Positions 19,096 through 27,044 of a DNA stretch of 64,000 nucleotides are shown here, one piece after another. Made by a program: the position numbers and the translations under genes. Source of the DNA: Polyangiaceae bacterium. GTDB taxonomy: Bacteria; Myxococcota_A; Polyangia; Polyangiales; Polyangiaceae. The stretch is from the NCBI GenBank assembly GCA_013361525.1, contig JABFXY010000008.1, positions 38,388 through 102,387 on the forward strand, in the 5' to 3' direction. How positions within the stretch are numbered: position 1 is the first letter of the stretch; every line of letters begins with the position of its first letter. A model generated the notes under the pieces. It saw only the letters and a list, made by a program, of their open reading frames with translations. It was not told the DNA's origin and ran no database searches.

Positions 19096-20472
19096 GTGAA
19101 GCCAATCAAAACCGGCGCGCCGCTTCCCGATCCGCGCGCGACCCGGCCAGAGGGTTTGAGTGTCGAAAGGTCCATGCCGAGGCTCGAGGTTGTCGTCGAG
19201 CGCGAGGGCGGGGCCGCGTGTTCGAAGAGCTCGATCCTCGACGGGGACGTCCTCCGAATCGGGTCCCATCCGTCGAACGAGTTGATCCTCGAGGATCCGC
19301 TCGTCTCCCGTCTTCATTGCCAAATCCGCACGCATCCGAACGGGTGGCGTGTGGTCGACACCGGCTCCTTAAATGGAACGCGCGTCGGTGGTGTGTCCGT
19401 GCGCGACGCAGATCTCACGTTGCCCGAGTGCCGCATCGAGCTCGGTCACAGCGTCGTCGTCATTCGCGCGCTTCGTCCGGGTCCGGGCGTCGCACAACCC
19501 GGCATCGCGCCGTCGTTCGGCGCGCTCGTCGGAGCATCCGCGATCATGCGCCGCCTCTTCGCACGCATCGAGCGAATCGCACGTGCGGACGGAGACGTCC
19601 TCATCGAGGGCGAGAGCGGCACCGGCAAAGAGCTGATCGCGGCCGAGATCGTGAAGCGCAGCGGTCGCGCGGATCAGCCGTTTTACATCGTCGATTGCGG
19701 CTCGCTCGGAAACAACGACGCGCAGCACGAGCTCTTCGGTCACACGAAGGGCGCATTCCCTGGTGCCGACAGCTCACGCGTCGGCGCGTTCGAAGCGGCG
19801 CAGGGCGGCACCGTTCTCCTCGACGAGATCGGCGACCTCCCCGTCGACGTCCAACCGAAGCTCCTGCGCGCGCTCGCTGCGCGTGAATACAGGCGCGCCG
19901 GCGAGACGCAGACACGCAAGCTCGACGCGCGCGTCATCGCGACGACCAACCGTCGTCTCGAAGACGAGATCAACCAAGGTCGCTTCCGTGAGGATCTCTA
20001 CTTCCGGCTGAGCGTGCTGCGCATCGACGTCCCGCCGCTGCGCGAGCACGTCGAAGACATCGAGCTTCTCACGACCGCTTTCTTGGAAGAGCTCGGCGCG
20101 AGCGATCGCAACGAGATGTTCACCAAAGAGGTGCTCGCCGAGCTGAAGCGTCACACCTGGCCGGGCAACGTTCGCGAGCTGCGCAACTACGTCGAGCGGT
20201 TCGTCGTGGCGGATGATCGCGGCTTCGGGCGCGAAGAGCCCTCGAGCGATCGCCCCGTCGATCCGACCATCGCCGACGTCGATCTGTCGAAGACGTTCCG
20301 CGAATCGAAGGACAACGTCATCGCCGACTTCGAGAAGCGGTATTTGCGAGCGCTCCTGTCGTGGGCGCAGGGCAACGTGAGCAAGGCCGCCCGCAAGGCG
20401 AACCTCGATCGGATGTACCTGCACCGTCTCCTGCAGCGCCACGGCATCCGCCGCGCGGCGCCGCTCGACTGA
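19096..20472 (+). CDS. FHA-domain sigma-54 enhancer-binding-type AAA+ regulator
   Basis: 458 residues. An N-terminal FHA domain (~30-125: VLRIGSHPSNELILEDP, VSRLHCQI, GSLNGT) should read phosphothreonine on a partner, likely a Ser/Thr kinase. The AAA+ domain (~140-370) has Walker A GESGTGKE (172-179), Walker B VLLDEIGD and an arginine-finger region (NQGRFREDLYFRLSV). The loop that normally reads GAFTGA is GAFPGA (219-224, Pro222 at nt 19759-19761). The C-terminus is a Fis-type helix-turn-helix (KAARKANLDRMYLHRLLQ). GTG start. The pairing of an FHA regulator with many Ser/Thr kinases is a myxobacterial habit. Whether the Pro in the loop still allows sigma-54 contact is doubtful and is discussed in findings. 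Confidence 0.93.
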   Translation: MKPIKTGAPLPDPRATRPEGLSVERSMPRLEVVVEREGGAACSKSSILDGDVLRIGSHPSNELILEDPLVSRLHCQIRTHPNGWRVVDTGSLNGTRVGGVSVRDADLTLPECRIELGHSVVVIRALRPGPGVAQPGIAPSFGALVGASAIMRRLFARIERIARADGDVLIEGESGTGKELIAAEIVKRSGRADQPFYIVDCGSLGNNDAQHELFGHTKGAFPGADSSRVGAFEAAQGGTVLLDEIGDLPVDVQPKLLRALAAREYRRAGETQTRKLDARVIATTNRRLEDEINQGRFREDLYFRLSVLRIDVPPLREHVEDIELLTTAFLEELGASDRNEMFTKEVLAELKRHTWPGNVRELRNYVERFVVADDRGFGREEPSSDRPVDPTIADVDLSKTFRESKDNVIADFEKRYLRALLSWAQGNVSKAARKANLDRMYLHRLLQRHGIRRAAPLD

Positions 20473-20501
20473 CGTCTAGCAGCCAAAACAGAAGAACGAG
20501 C

Positions 20502-20529
20502 GAAGGGCGTGCCTCGCGGCGCGCCCTTC
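20502..20529. terminator. 12-bp stem, tetraloop hairpin between convergent genes
   Basis: GAAGGGCG at 20502-20509 pairs with CGCCCTTC at 20522-20529; a T-G pair and GCC/GGC extend the stem to 12 bp around a TCGC loop. It sits between the convergent FHA regulator and zinc-ribbon kinase, as expected of a bidirectional terminator. No T-run is present. Confidence 0.65.
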
Positions 20530-20561
20530 CGTGGAGCGGGGCCGTCTCTTCGAGCGAGCCT

Positions 20562-22358
20562 CTAGCGCTGCTGTTTCCTGCGCCGTGAGGAGTCGCTCGC
20601 GGCTTGCGGGGCTTCGCTGTTGTGGCGGCGACCCGACGACGCGGTCTCGCGCTCGGCGGCTTCGAGATACTCCGCCGCGTCTTTTTGATGGCCTTGCGCG
20701 CCTGCCACGCGGGACAGCGTCAACCAGATGCGCGCGCGCTCGTTGCCGTTGCGAGAGAGAGCGAGCGCATCTTTCAGCGCGCGCGTCGAGCTCGTGTATT
20801 CGCCGCGCTCGAGGTACGCCTCGCCGAGCTTCGCGCTGAAGATGGCGACGACACGGATCGGGTCGTCGAGCTCACCCTTGTCGAGGTCGGCCCGCGCGAT
20901 ATCGATGCCACGTTTGAGCGCGACGATCGCGCCGTCGGCGTCCTTCTTCTTGAGACGCCCGTGCGCGATCTGTTCGAGAAAGACGAGCGCCGAGCTCGGA
21001 TCACCGCTCGACTCGGCTTGCTTGATAGCGTCTTGAATCGAGTGCTCGGCCGTCGCGGAGATCGAGCGCGGCGGAGGTCGGCTCGGCATCTTCTGGCTGA
21101 CCGGTTCGGCGGCTTGAGCCGGCGCGGCCGGGCGGGGCTCGGGCCCGAGCCGGTTCACCGCGGGCGCGTCACGCACCGAGATGCGCGCGGTGCCGCGCGG
21201 CATCGGCCCGGTGTCGGCGGGCGTTCGCATCGTCGCCGCATGCGGGTCGACCGGTGGCGCCATCGGGATGCTGTCGCGATCGAGCGTCTCCCCGCACTCG
21301 CCGCAGAAGCGAGCCGCGGGAGGGTTCAAGTTGCCGCAGTACGTGCACGCTCGAAACGACGCGCGCACCCAGGAGCGCCTGTCGCTCGCGCTGCGTTCAC
21401 CCGTGCGGTGCGCGACGATCTCGCGGAGGGCGTCCGCGAACTCCGTCGCATTCTGGAAGCGGTTCTTCGGATCCTTCTCGAGCGCGCGCGCCACGACCGC
21501 CTCGATGCCGAAGGTGCTGCGGTCCGGCGCTAGTTCGGCGAGCTTCGGCGGGAGCTTGAACGCGTGGCTCTCGAGCAGCTCGCGCGGCTCCCTCGCGAGG
21601 AAAGGTAAGCGGCCCGAGATCATCTCGAACAACATCACGCCGCACGCGTAGATGTCGGTGCGCTCGTCGGTCTCCTTCGCGGTGGCTTGCTCCGGCGTGA
21701 TGTACTCCGGCGTGCCGAACACGCGGCCCGTTTGGGTGCTGATGCCGCTCTTCAGCTTCGCGAGGCCGAAGTCGACGACCTTCACGAGGTCTCCGCCTCC
21801 TCGCTGCGGCATCACGAACACGTTCCCCGGTTTGAGATCGCGATGCACGACGCCGAGACCGTGTGCCTCTTCGAGCGCGCTGAGCATCTGCAGCGTCATG
21901 TCGAGCACGCGCGTGATCGGCTGGAGTGGCTCCGTGTGGAGGATGGCTTCGAGGTCTTGCCCCGTCAGCAGCTCCATCACGAAGTAGGGCCGTCCCTCCG
22001 GCGTCTGGCCGAAGTCGTAAACCCTCACGCAATTCGGATGGTTGAGCGCGCTCGCCGCACGCGCTTCATTTTTGAATCGTTCGACCATTTCGGCGTTGGA
22101 CACGAGCGTCGGGCTCATGACCTTCACCGCGACCTGGCGGCCGAGCGTCGATTGCTCCGCGCGATACACGCGCCCCATCGACCCCTCGGCGATCGGCTCG
22201 ACGATGCGGTATCCGCCCGAGAGCGAGCGGCCTACCAGCGGATCGGTCGAAGCTTCTTCGGCCCGGACCTGACCCATCGGAAACCCGCACTCCGAGCAGT
22301 ACGCGTCGGACGGCTTCCCTCGGTTGCCACAGGAAGGGCACTCCATCGCGTGACTCAT
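20562..22358 (-). CDS. Ser/Thr protein kinase with two zinc ribbons
   Basis: About 598 residues. A zinc ribbon at the N-terminus (CPSCGNRG, then CSECG) precedes the kinase domain (~45-305: glycine loop IAEGSMGRVY, Lys in VAVKVM, VVHRDLKPGN, VDFGLA, GTPEYITPEQ). Directly after the kinase is a second ribbon with nearly the same form (CTYCGNLNPP, then CGECG). A Pro-rich linker and a ~150-residue helical C-terminal region with TPR-like character follow (LGEAYLERGEYTSSTRAL). No membrane segment is seen, so it is probably soluble. All catalytic residues are present. The start is taken at the ATG at 22358; ATG 22346 is also possible, and a longer reading from 22421 adds residues without a domain. 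It converges on the FHA regulator, a candidate partner. Confidence 0.9.
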   Translation of the reverse strand: MSHAMECPSCGNRGKPSDAYCSECGFPMGQVRAEEASTDPLVGRSLSGGYRIVEPIAEGSMGRVYRAEQSTLGRQVAVKVMSPTLVSNAEMVERFKNEARAASALNHPNCVRVYDFGQTPEGRPYFVMELLTGQDLEAILHTEPLQPITRVLDMTLQMLSALEEAHGLGVVHRDLKPGNVFVMPQRGGGDLVKVVDFGLAKLKSGISTQTGRVFGTPEYITPEQATAKETDERTDIYACGVMLFEMISGRLPFLAREPRELLESHAFKLPPKLAELAPDRSTFGIEAVVARALEKDPKNRFQNATEFADALREIVAHRTGERSASDRRSWVRASFRACTYCGNLNPPAARFCGECGETLDRDSIPMAPPVDPHAATMRTPADTGPMPRGTARISVRDAPAVNRLGPEPRPAAPAQAAEPVSQKMPSRPPPRSISATAEHSIQDAIKQAESSGDPSSALVFLEQIAHGRLKKKDADGAIVALKRGIDIARADLDKGELDDPIRVVAIFSAKLGEAYLERGEYTSSTRALKDALALSRNGNERARIWLTLSRVAGAQGHQKDAAEYLEAAERETASSGRRHNSEAPQAASDSSRRRKQQR

Positions 22359-22695
22359 CGGCTGCTCGAAGGGGCCTGCATGATGAAGGTCATACGGTGA
22401 GGCAAAGTTGGTCGCTCGCACCTGACGGCGACCTCATGACGTGCATTCTATCGTAGAGGACGGCGCGGCTGTTTAGGCTCGATTAGCGCGATTGGGGGAC
22501 GCCGTTGTTTCCGAAACCGTGCCGCACGGGGAGCTCCTCGAGCACGACCCCATTTGGCCGGTGGACCAAAATCACGTGACGCCGGGTACCGCCCGCCCGA
22601 ACGAGCGGGAAACAGGGCGCGAGGGCGCCCGATCCCAGGCGCCGAGGATCGCGCGTGGTACATCCACGCGAATGCTCCGCCGCTCCGAGTCGCCC

Positions 22696-24111
22696 ATGCC
22701 GAGGCTGTCGCCTTCCCACGTGGATCGGCTTCGCTCCCGGCTCGAGCACGAGCTCGGACCCTCGAAGGTCATTACGAGCGAGGCCGGGCTGGCGGCCTTC
22801 GCCGGAGACGAGTCGGAGAACGAGCCCGTCCTTCCCGACGTCGCCGTCGAGGCCGAGACGCCCGAGGACGTCCGCATCGCGCTCGCTGTGGCGCTTCAAG
22901 AGCGCGCCCCGATCACGCCGCGGGCCGGTGGCAGTGGCAAGTCGGGCGGGTGCATCCCGGTCGCCGGAGGCATCGCGCTCGGGACCGGGAAGCTGTCGAA
23001 GATCGTCGACATCGATCATGCCGAGCTCATCGCCGTCGTCGAGCCGGGCGTCGTGCTCGGTGATCTGCACCGTGCGGTCGAAGCCGAAGGGCTGTTCTTC
23101 CCGCCCGACGCGAACTCGCTCGCGTGGTGCGCGCTCGGCGGCAACATCGCGGAGAACGCCGGTGGCCCGCGCGCTTTCAAATACGGCGTCACCCGCGACT
23201 ACGTCCTCGGCCTCGACATCGCGCTGGTCGGCGGCGAGCCAATGTCGGTCGGCCGCAACACGCGCAAAGGCGTGACCGGGTACGACCTCACCGGTCTGCT
23301 GGTCGGCAGCGAAGGCACCCTCGCCGTGACCACGCGCGCGACGCTCCGCCTCGTCCCGAAGCCCGAAGTCGTCGTCACGTTGCTGGCACTCTTTGCGGAC
23401 GTGCACGCCTGTGGCCGCGCGGTCGCGGCGATGCTCGAGTCGCGCGTCGTTCCTCGGTGCCTCGAGCTGCTCGATCGCGCGACGCTCGACGCCGTTCGCA
23501 ATCAAGGCGTCGGCGTCGATCCCGGAGCCGGCGCGATGCTCATCCTCGAGGTCGACGGCGCGGAGGCGACGACGCTCGTCGAGCAGGAGCGCATCGGCAA
23601 CGCCTGTATGTCGGCAGGCGCGCTCGACGTCCTCGTCGCGCAAGATCTGGCGCAGCGCGATCGTCTCTGGTCGGCGCGCCGCGCGCTCTCGCATACGACC
23701 CGGGCGATGGCGAAGCACAAAGTCTCCGAGGACGTCGTCGTCCCCCGCCGTCACATCGGAACGCTTCTCGCCGAGGTCGATCGGATCCGCGAAGCGACCG
23801 GCATCAAGATGCTCACCTACGGTCATGCGGGCGACGGCAACTTGCACGTCAACTATCTCTACGACGACGTGTCTCAGATCCCCGACGTCGAGCGCGGGCT
23901 GGAGCAGCTGTTTCGCAGGGTGGTCGAGCTCGGCGGAACGTTGACCGGCGAGCACGGCATCGGCCTCTCGAAAGCGCGCTTCCTTCCGCTCGAGCAGAGC
24001 GAGTCGGTGATCGATCTTCAGCAAGGGCTCAAACGCGTCTTCGACCCGAACGGTTTGTTGAACCCCGGCAAGATCTTCCCTCGCCCGGAAGGTGGCCACC
24101 GGTCCTGCTGA
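22696..24111 (+). CDS. FAD-binding oxidase, glycolate/D-lactate dehydrogenase (GlcD) type
   Basis: About 471 residues. The FAD-binding type-4 domain covers ~35-215, with the diphosphate-binding loop PRAGGSGKSGGCIPV, the ALGGNIAENAGGPRAFKYG segment and VGSEGTLAVTTRATLRLVP. The C-terminal FAD-oxidase domain follows, ending with the metal/substrate motif GHAGDGNLHVN and with GEHGIGLSK and NGLLNPGKIF, all typical of D-2-hydroxyacid dehydrogenases. Expected role: flavin-dependent oxidation of a D-2-hydroxy acid such as glycolate or D-lactate; the substrate is not decidable. The ATG at 22696 matches the normal family N-terminus (an ATG at 22672 is possible; the open frame extends further upstream without support). 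No GlcE/GlcF subunits are nearby. It is followed by ruvC. Confidence 0.92.
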   Translation: MPRLSPSHVDRLRSRLEHELGPSKVITSEAGLAAFAGDESENEPVLPDVAVEAETPEDVRIALAVALQERAPITPRAGGSGKSGGCIPVAGGIALGTGKLSKIVDIDHAELIAVVEPGVVLGDLHRAVEAEGLFFPPDANSLAWCALGGNIAENAGGPRAFKYGVTRDYVLGLDIALVGGEPMSVGRNTRKGVTGYDLTGLLVGSEGTLAVTTRATLRLVPKPEVVVTLLALFADVHACGRAVAAMLESRVVPRCLELLDRATLDAVRNQGVGVDPGAGAMLILEVDGAEATTLVEQERIGNACMSAGALDVLVAQDLAQRDRLWSARRALSHTTRAMAKHKVSEDVVVPRRHIGTLLAEVDRIREATGIKMLTYGHAGDGNLHVNYLYDDVSQIPDVERGLEQLFRRVVELGGTLTGEHGIGLSKARFLPLEQSESVIDLQQGLKRVFDPNGLLNPGKIFPRPEGGHRSC

Positions 24112-24167
24112 CGAACGAAAATATCCCTTCGTACCCGCGATCATTTGAGGATAAGGCTGACGACACG

Positions 24168-24701
24168 TTGAAAGTCGTCGGCATCGATCCCGGTACGCGC
24201 CATATGGGGTGGGGCGTGCTCGAGCAAATCGGCACGAAGATTTCGCACGTCGATCACGGCGTCATCGACACCGATACCGATCAAGGCCTCGGCCCGCGGC
24301 TGGTCGAGATCGACGACGCACTCTCGAACATCCTCGCGGCCCACAAGCCGGACGTCGCGGCCGTCGAAGCGATCTTCTTCGCGAAGGACGCACAAGCCGC
24401 GGCGAAGCTCGGCCACGCGCGCGGCGTCGCGCTCCTGCGGCTCGCGCGCGCCAAAATCCCCTTCGTCGAGATACCGCCGACGCGCGTGAAGCGAGCGGTC
24501 GTCGGAGCCGGCCTCGCAACGAAGGAGCAGGTCGCGATGGTCATCACCTCGCTCCTGCGCCTCCCCCAACCTCCGCGCGCCGACGCGGCCGACGCGCTCG
24601 CGAACGCCTTCGCCCACCTCACCATGGCGCGCTTCACCGAAGCCCTCGCCGCCTCCACCGCGCGCCTCCCGCCGCCTTACAAAAAGGCGCGTCGCCGCTG
24701 A
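24168..24701 (+). CDS. ruvC: Holliday junction resolvase RuvC
   Basis: A 177-residue crossover junction endodeoxyribonuclease that cuts four-way junctions. The catalytic acids are all present in the right order: Asp7 in VVGIDPGTRHMGWG, Glu67 in AAVEAIFFAKDAQAAAKLG, and Asp139/Asp142 in PRADAADALANAFAH. The start is a TTG at 24168, which places Asp7 as in the family; no ATG or GTG gives a suitable N-terminus. Ribosome-binding sequence is weak (GAGGATAAGG lies rather far upstream). The C-terminus is a short basic tail. ruvA and ruvB are not adjacent, so this ruvC stands alone, 56 bp after the oxidase gene and before a repeat element. Confidence 0.94.
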   Translation: MKVVGIDPGTRHMGWGVLEQIGTKISHVDHGVIDTDTDQGLGPRLVEIDDALSNILAAHKPDVAAVEAIFFAKDAQAAAKLGHARGVALLRLARAKIPFVEIPPTRVKRAVVGAGLATKEQVAMVITSLLRLPQPPRADAADALANAFAHLTMARFTEALAASTARLPPPYKKARRR

Positions 24702-24710
24702 TCGGACGAA

Positions 24711-24825
24711 AACCGCAAAGACGCAAAGGGAAGAAAAAGTTCGCGAAGAGTCGGGATTTCGGCCTCGCAACCTGCGTGCTCGAAATTCCTTCGCGTCCTT
24801 CTTCTGCCCTTCGCGTCTTTGCGGT
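24711..24825. repeat. Inverted-repeat element with AACCGCAAAGACGC ends (MITE/REP-like)
   Basis: A 115-bp non-coding element. The left end begins AACCGCAAAGACGCAAAGGG (24711-24730) and the right end, read on the other strand, matches it at about 23 of 25 positions (24802-24825). The inner parts also pair imperfectly (TTCGCGAAG against CTTCGCG near 24740 and 24790; ATTTCG against CGAAAT), so the whole could fold as one long hairpin. Similar short dispersed elements with this terminal motif occur in many bacterial genomes, as far as I know. It lies between ruvC and the convergent LolA-like gene. Confidence 0.65.
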
Positions 24826-24860
24826 TCATCATCGGCGCGGCGGCGAGCGGCGCCGCAGCG

Positions 24861-25571
24861 TCAGGGCTTCATGATCTTGGTGCCCGGCGGGGGCTTGAAG
24901 TCGAACTCTTTTGCTTCGACCGGCTTGTTTACGACGGGGTCGGTGAAGTCGAAGCGGTTTCGATTGCTCTGCGCGTCGATGACGATGACGCGGCGGACCT
25001 GGCTCGTGGGGCCGTCCACGTAGAGGAGCATCTTTTCGTACGCAGGCGACACCTCCTTCGGGACGGCCTCGAGCACGTGGCCGCCCTCGAACTTCATCGT
25101 CGCCGCGTCGAGGAGCTTCAGCTTGAAGTCCTTTTCGAGCTTGCCCTCGCCCATCAAGAACGCGAGCGCCGCGGGGTACTGCGACTTCGAGACGTTCGTC
25201 TCGTACATCTGCTCGGCTTCTTTTTCGTAGACCTTGATGATCTTCCCGTCCGACACGACCCGATTACCGTTCGGCTCGTCGTAGACGAAGCTCATCTTGC
25301 CGGGCTTCTCGAAGACGACGCGACCCTTCGACTCCTTCTTCTTGTTCTGGACCTTGATGAAGTAGACCTGCTTGAAGTTCGCTCGGTAGGTCTTGGTCCC
25401 GTCGTAAAACTTCTGAACGCTCTTGGCGACGGACTCCGCGGTCGTCGGCGTTGGCGGCCCCGCCATCGCGGTCGAGGGGGCCAGCAAAGCTGCGCCGCCG
25501 GCGGTGAGCGCGACCAGCGCGACGGAGGACTGCACGAGGAATTGGCGTCTTGTCACGGCGAAGGCCTTCAT
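24861..25571 (-). CDS. LolA-like outer-membrane lipoprotein carrier protein
   Basis: A 236-residue periplasmic protein of the LolA family, expected to carry lipoproteins or another hydrophobic ligand across the periplasm. The signal peptide carries a twin-arginine motif (TRRQFLVQ) and ends at STAMA, so export by Tat is likely; LolA is normally a Sec substrate. The body shows the usual LolA strand pattern: YRANFKQVYFIKVQNK (~60-75), GRVVFEKPGKMSFVYDEP, then VSDGKIIKVYEKEAEQMYE, and RVIVIDAQSNRNRFDFTDP near the end. The name is supported by this pattern rather than by an exact motif; related proteins act in other lipid pathways. It is divergent from ogt, about 210 bp away. Confidence 0.82.
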   Translation of the reverse strand: MKAFAVTRRQFLVQSSVALVALTAGGAALLAPSTAMAGPPTPTTAESVAKSVQKFYDGTKTYRANFKQVYFIKVQNKKKESKGRVVFEKPGKMSFVYDEPNGNRVVSDGKIIKVYEKEAEQMYETNVSKSQYPAALAFLMGEGKLEKDFKLKLLDAATMKFEGGHVLEAVPKEVSPAYEKMLLYVDGPTSQVRRVIVIDAQSNRNRFDFTDPVVNKPVEAKEFDFKPPPGTKIMKP

Positions 25572-25783
25572 GAGCTATGGGGGTAGACGGACGAGGACCG
25601 CGGGCCATGCAAGGCGCGGGGCGTGATGGTCGCCGCATTGCCTCACCCGTGCGCGGGTGGGGCCCGATCGCGCCGCAGCACGGCCGAGAACTACTGTCCG
25701 GGTAAGTAGCACAATCGAGGCCAGGCCAACCGTTTCGCCTCCTTGTGGCGGGCGCCCGCAGGCGATACCGATCTCGGGTCGCC

Positions 25784-26434
25784 GTGATTGCGTATTCGAC
25801 CTTCGAGACGCCCATCGGAACGTGCGGGCTCGCGTTCTCGGACGAAGGGATCGTCGCGGCCGTGCTGCCGTCGCAGACGCTCGCCGCCACCGTTCGGTGC
25901 CTCGCGAACATCGTTCGCGCCCGCAAGCTCTTCACCCGCGATCCGGTCGAGACGTCCGAGCTGCCCGCCTCCGTCGCCGGCGCGGTGGATCTGCTCAAGA
26001 GGATGCTCGCGGGCGAGGCCGTCGACCTCCGGCCGATCGTGCTCGACACACGAAAGCTGACGCCGTTTCGCGCGCGGATTTACGAAGCTGCGCGGTCGAT
26101 CCCGTTCGGTGAGCGGGTGACCTATGGCGATCTCGCGTCGCGCGCGGGCTCGCCGAAGGCAGCGCGCGCCGTCGGACGTGCGATGGCGACGAACCCGTGG
26201 CCGCTCATCGTCCCGTGTCACCGCGTGGTCAGCAGCGAGGGTGCGCTGCACGGGTTCTCCGCACCGGGCGGCGTTCGTACGAAAGCCGCCCTGCTCGCGA
26301 TCGAAGGCGGCGAAGCGAGCGCCCGCGACGGCGCGGACGGCACGTCTCAAGAGGCAACGAATCCTTGTCCTCCGCACGAAAGAAGCGCAAAGAAGCGGGC
26401 GCCGAGCGGCTCACAAGGCTCGCTCCCTTTCTAG
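25784..26434 (+). CDS. ogt: Methylated-DNA-protein-cysteine methyltransferase (Ogt/AGT)
   Basis: About 216 residues. It transfers the alkyl group of O6-alkylguanine (or O4-alkylthymine) to its own cysteine. The active site is PCHRV with Cys145, preceded by the DNA-binding helix-turn-helix SIPFGERVTYGDLASRAGSP and by the arginine finger in ARAVGRAMATNP; LHGFSAPGG follows. The N-terminal ribonuclease-H-like half is present (STFETPIGTCGLAF). After residue ~175 there is an extra ~40-residue polar tail without domain. GTG 25784 fits the family start; an in-frame GTG at 25745 is possible. No other DNA-repair gene is adjacent, though ruvC is within 1.1 kb. Confidence 0.93.
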   Translation: MIAYSTFETPIGTCGLAFSDEGIVAAVLPSQTLAATVRCLANIVRARKLFTRDPVETSELPASVAGAVDLLKRMLAGEAVDLRPIVLDTRKLTPFRARIYEAARSIPFGERVTYGDLASRAGSPKAARAVGRAMATNPWPLIVPCHRVVSSEGALHGFSAPGGVRTKAALLAIEGGEASARDGADGTSQEATNPCPPHERSAKKRAPSGSQGSLPF

Positions 26435-26452
26435 ACGATCATCGAGCGCCAC

Positions 26453-27040
26453 GTGGAATCCACACCGCCGCCTTCCAAGCCGCCCTCGATGAAACAACCG
26501 CCCGCCGCGGTCGCCCCCGCGGCGGCACCGACGGCAGCAGCCGCCGCGGACGAACCTGCCGCGACGGTCGTCGAGCTCAAGCGACCGCGCTTCGGGCGCG
26601 TGCGCCCGCCTTCGTGGCTCTGGGTCGCCTTGCCGATCACGGGCTTGCTGCTCGTCCCGTTGATCGGGCTCCTCTACGCGGCGACGACCTCGTTCGGCAA
26701 AGGCGACGAAGAGAACGCCGACGCAGCGACGAGCGCCGACCTGGAAGAAGGCGACGAGCCGGCGACCGGAGCCGCAGCCCGACGAAAGAAGGCCACGGCG
26801 AAGAAAGCCCGGTCGACGAAGAGCACATCGCGTGCGCGCACCGACTCCGCCGCGATCTGCTGCGCGAAACTGCACGAGCTCGGCAAGACGGAGCCCGTCG
26901 AAGACCGCAGCCGTTATCTGTCGGCCGCCGCCGCTTGCGAGGCCGCGTCCGACGCCGAGACGGCATTCAAGCGCGTCGCCAGCAGCCTTCGCATCGCCAA
27001 GCTGTCGCCTCCGCCCGAGTGCGACCACGAAGGCGAATAG
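26453..27040 (+). CDS. Single-pass membrane protein of unknown function
   Basis: 195 residues, not a recognised family. It has a Pro/Ala-rich N-terminal ~40 residues, a basic patch (LKRPRFGRVRPPSW), one transmembrane helix (VALPITGLLLVPLIGLLYAA, ~60-80), an acidic region (GDEENADAATSADLEEGDE), a Lys/Arg/Ala/Ser-rich basic stretch (RRKKATAKKARSTK), and a C-terminal ~60 residues with three cysteines (AAICCAKLHELG; AAAACEAASD) of helical character. The basic N-side flank suggests the N-terminus is cytoplasmic and the Cys-containing part periplasmic. It is 19 bp after ogt and four bp before the next membrane-protein gene. Confidence 0.75.
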   Translation: MESTPPPSKPPSMKQPPAAVAPAAAPTAAAAADEPAATVVELKRPRFGRVRPPSWLWVALPITGLLLVPLIGLLYAATTSFGKGDEENADAATSADLEEGDEPATGAAARRKKATAKKARSTKSTSRARTDSAAICCAKLHELGKTEPVEDRSRYLSAAAACEAASDAETAFKRVASSLRIAKLSPPPECDHEGE

Positions 27041-27044
27041 CCTC

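Noticed and set aside
26370..26400. AAAGAAGCGCAAAG-like string resembling the repeat-element ends
   Set aside because: Only a weak match inside the ogt C-terminal coding region, with no partner arm.
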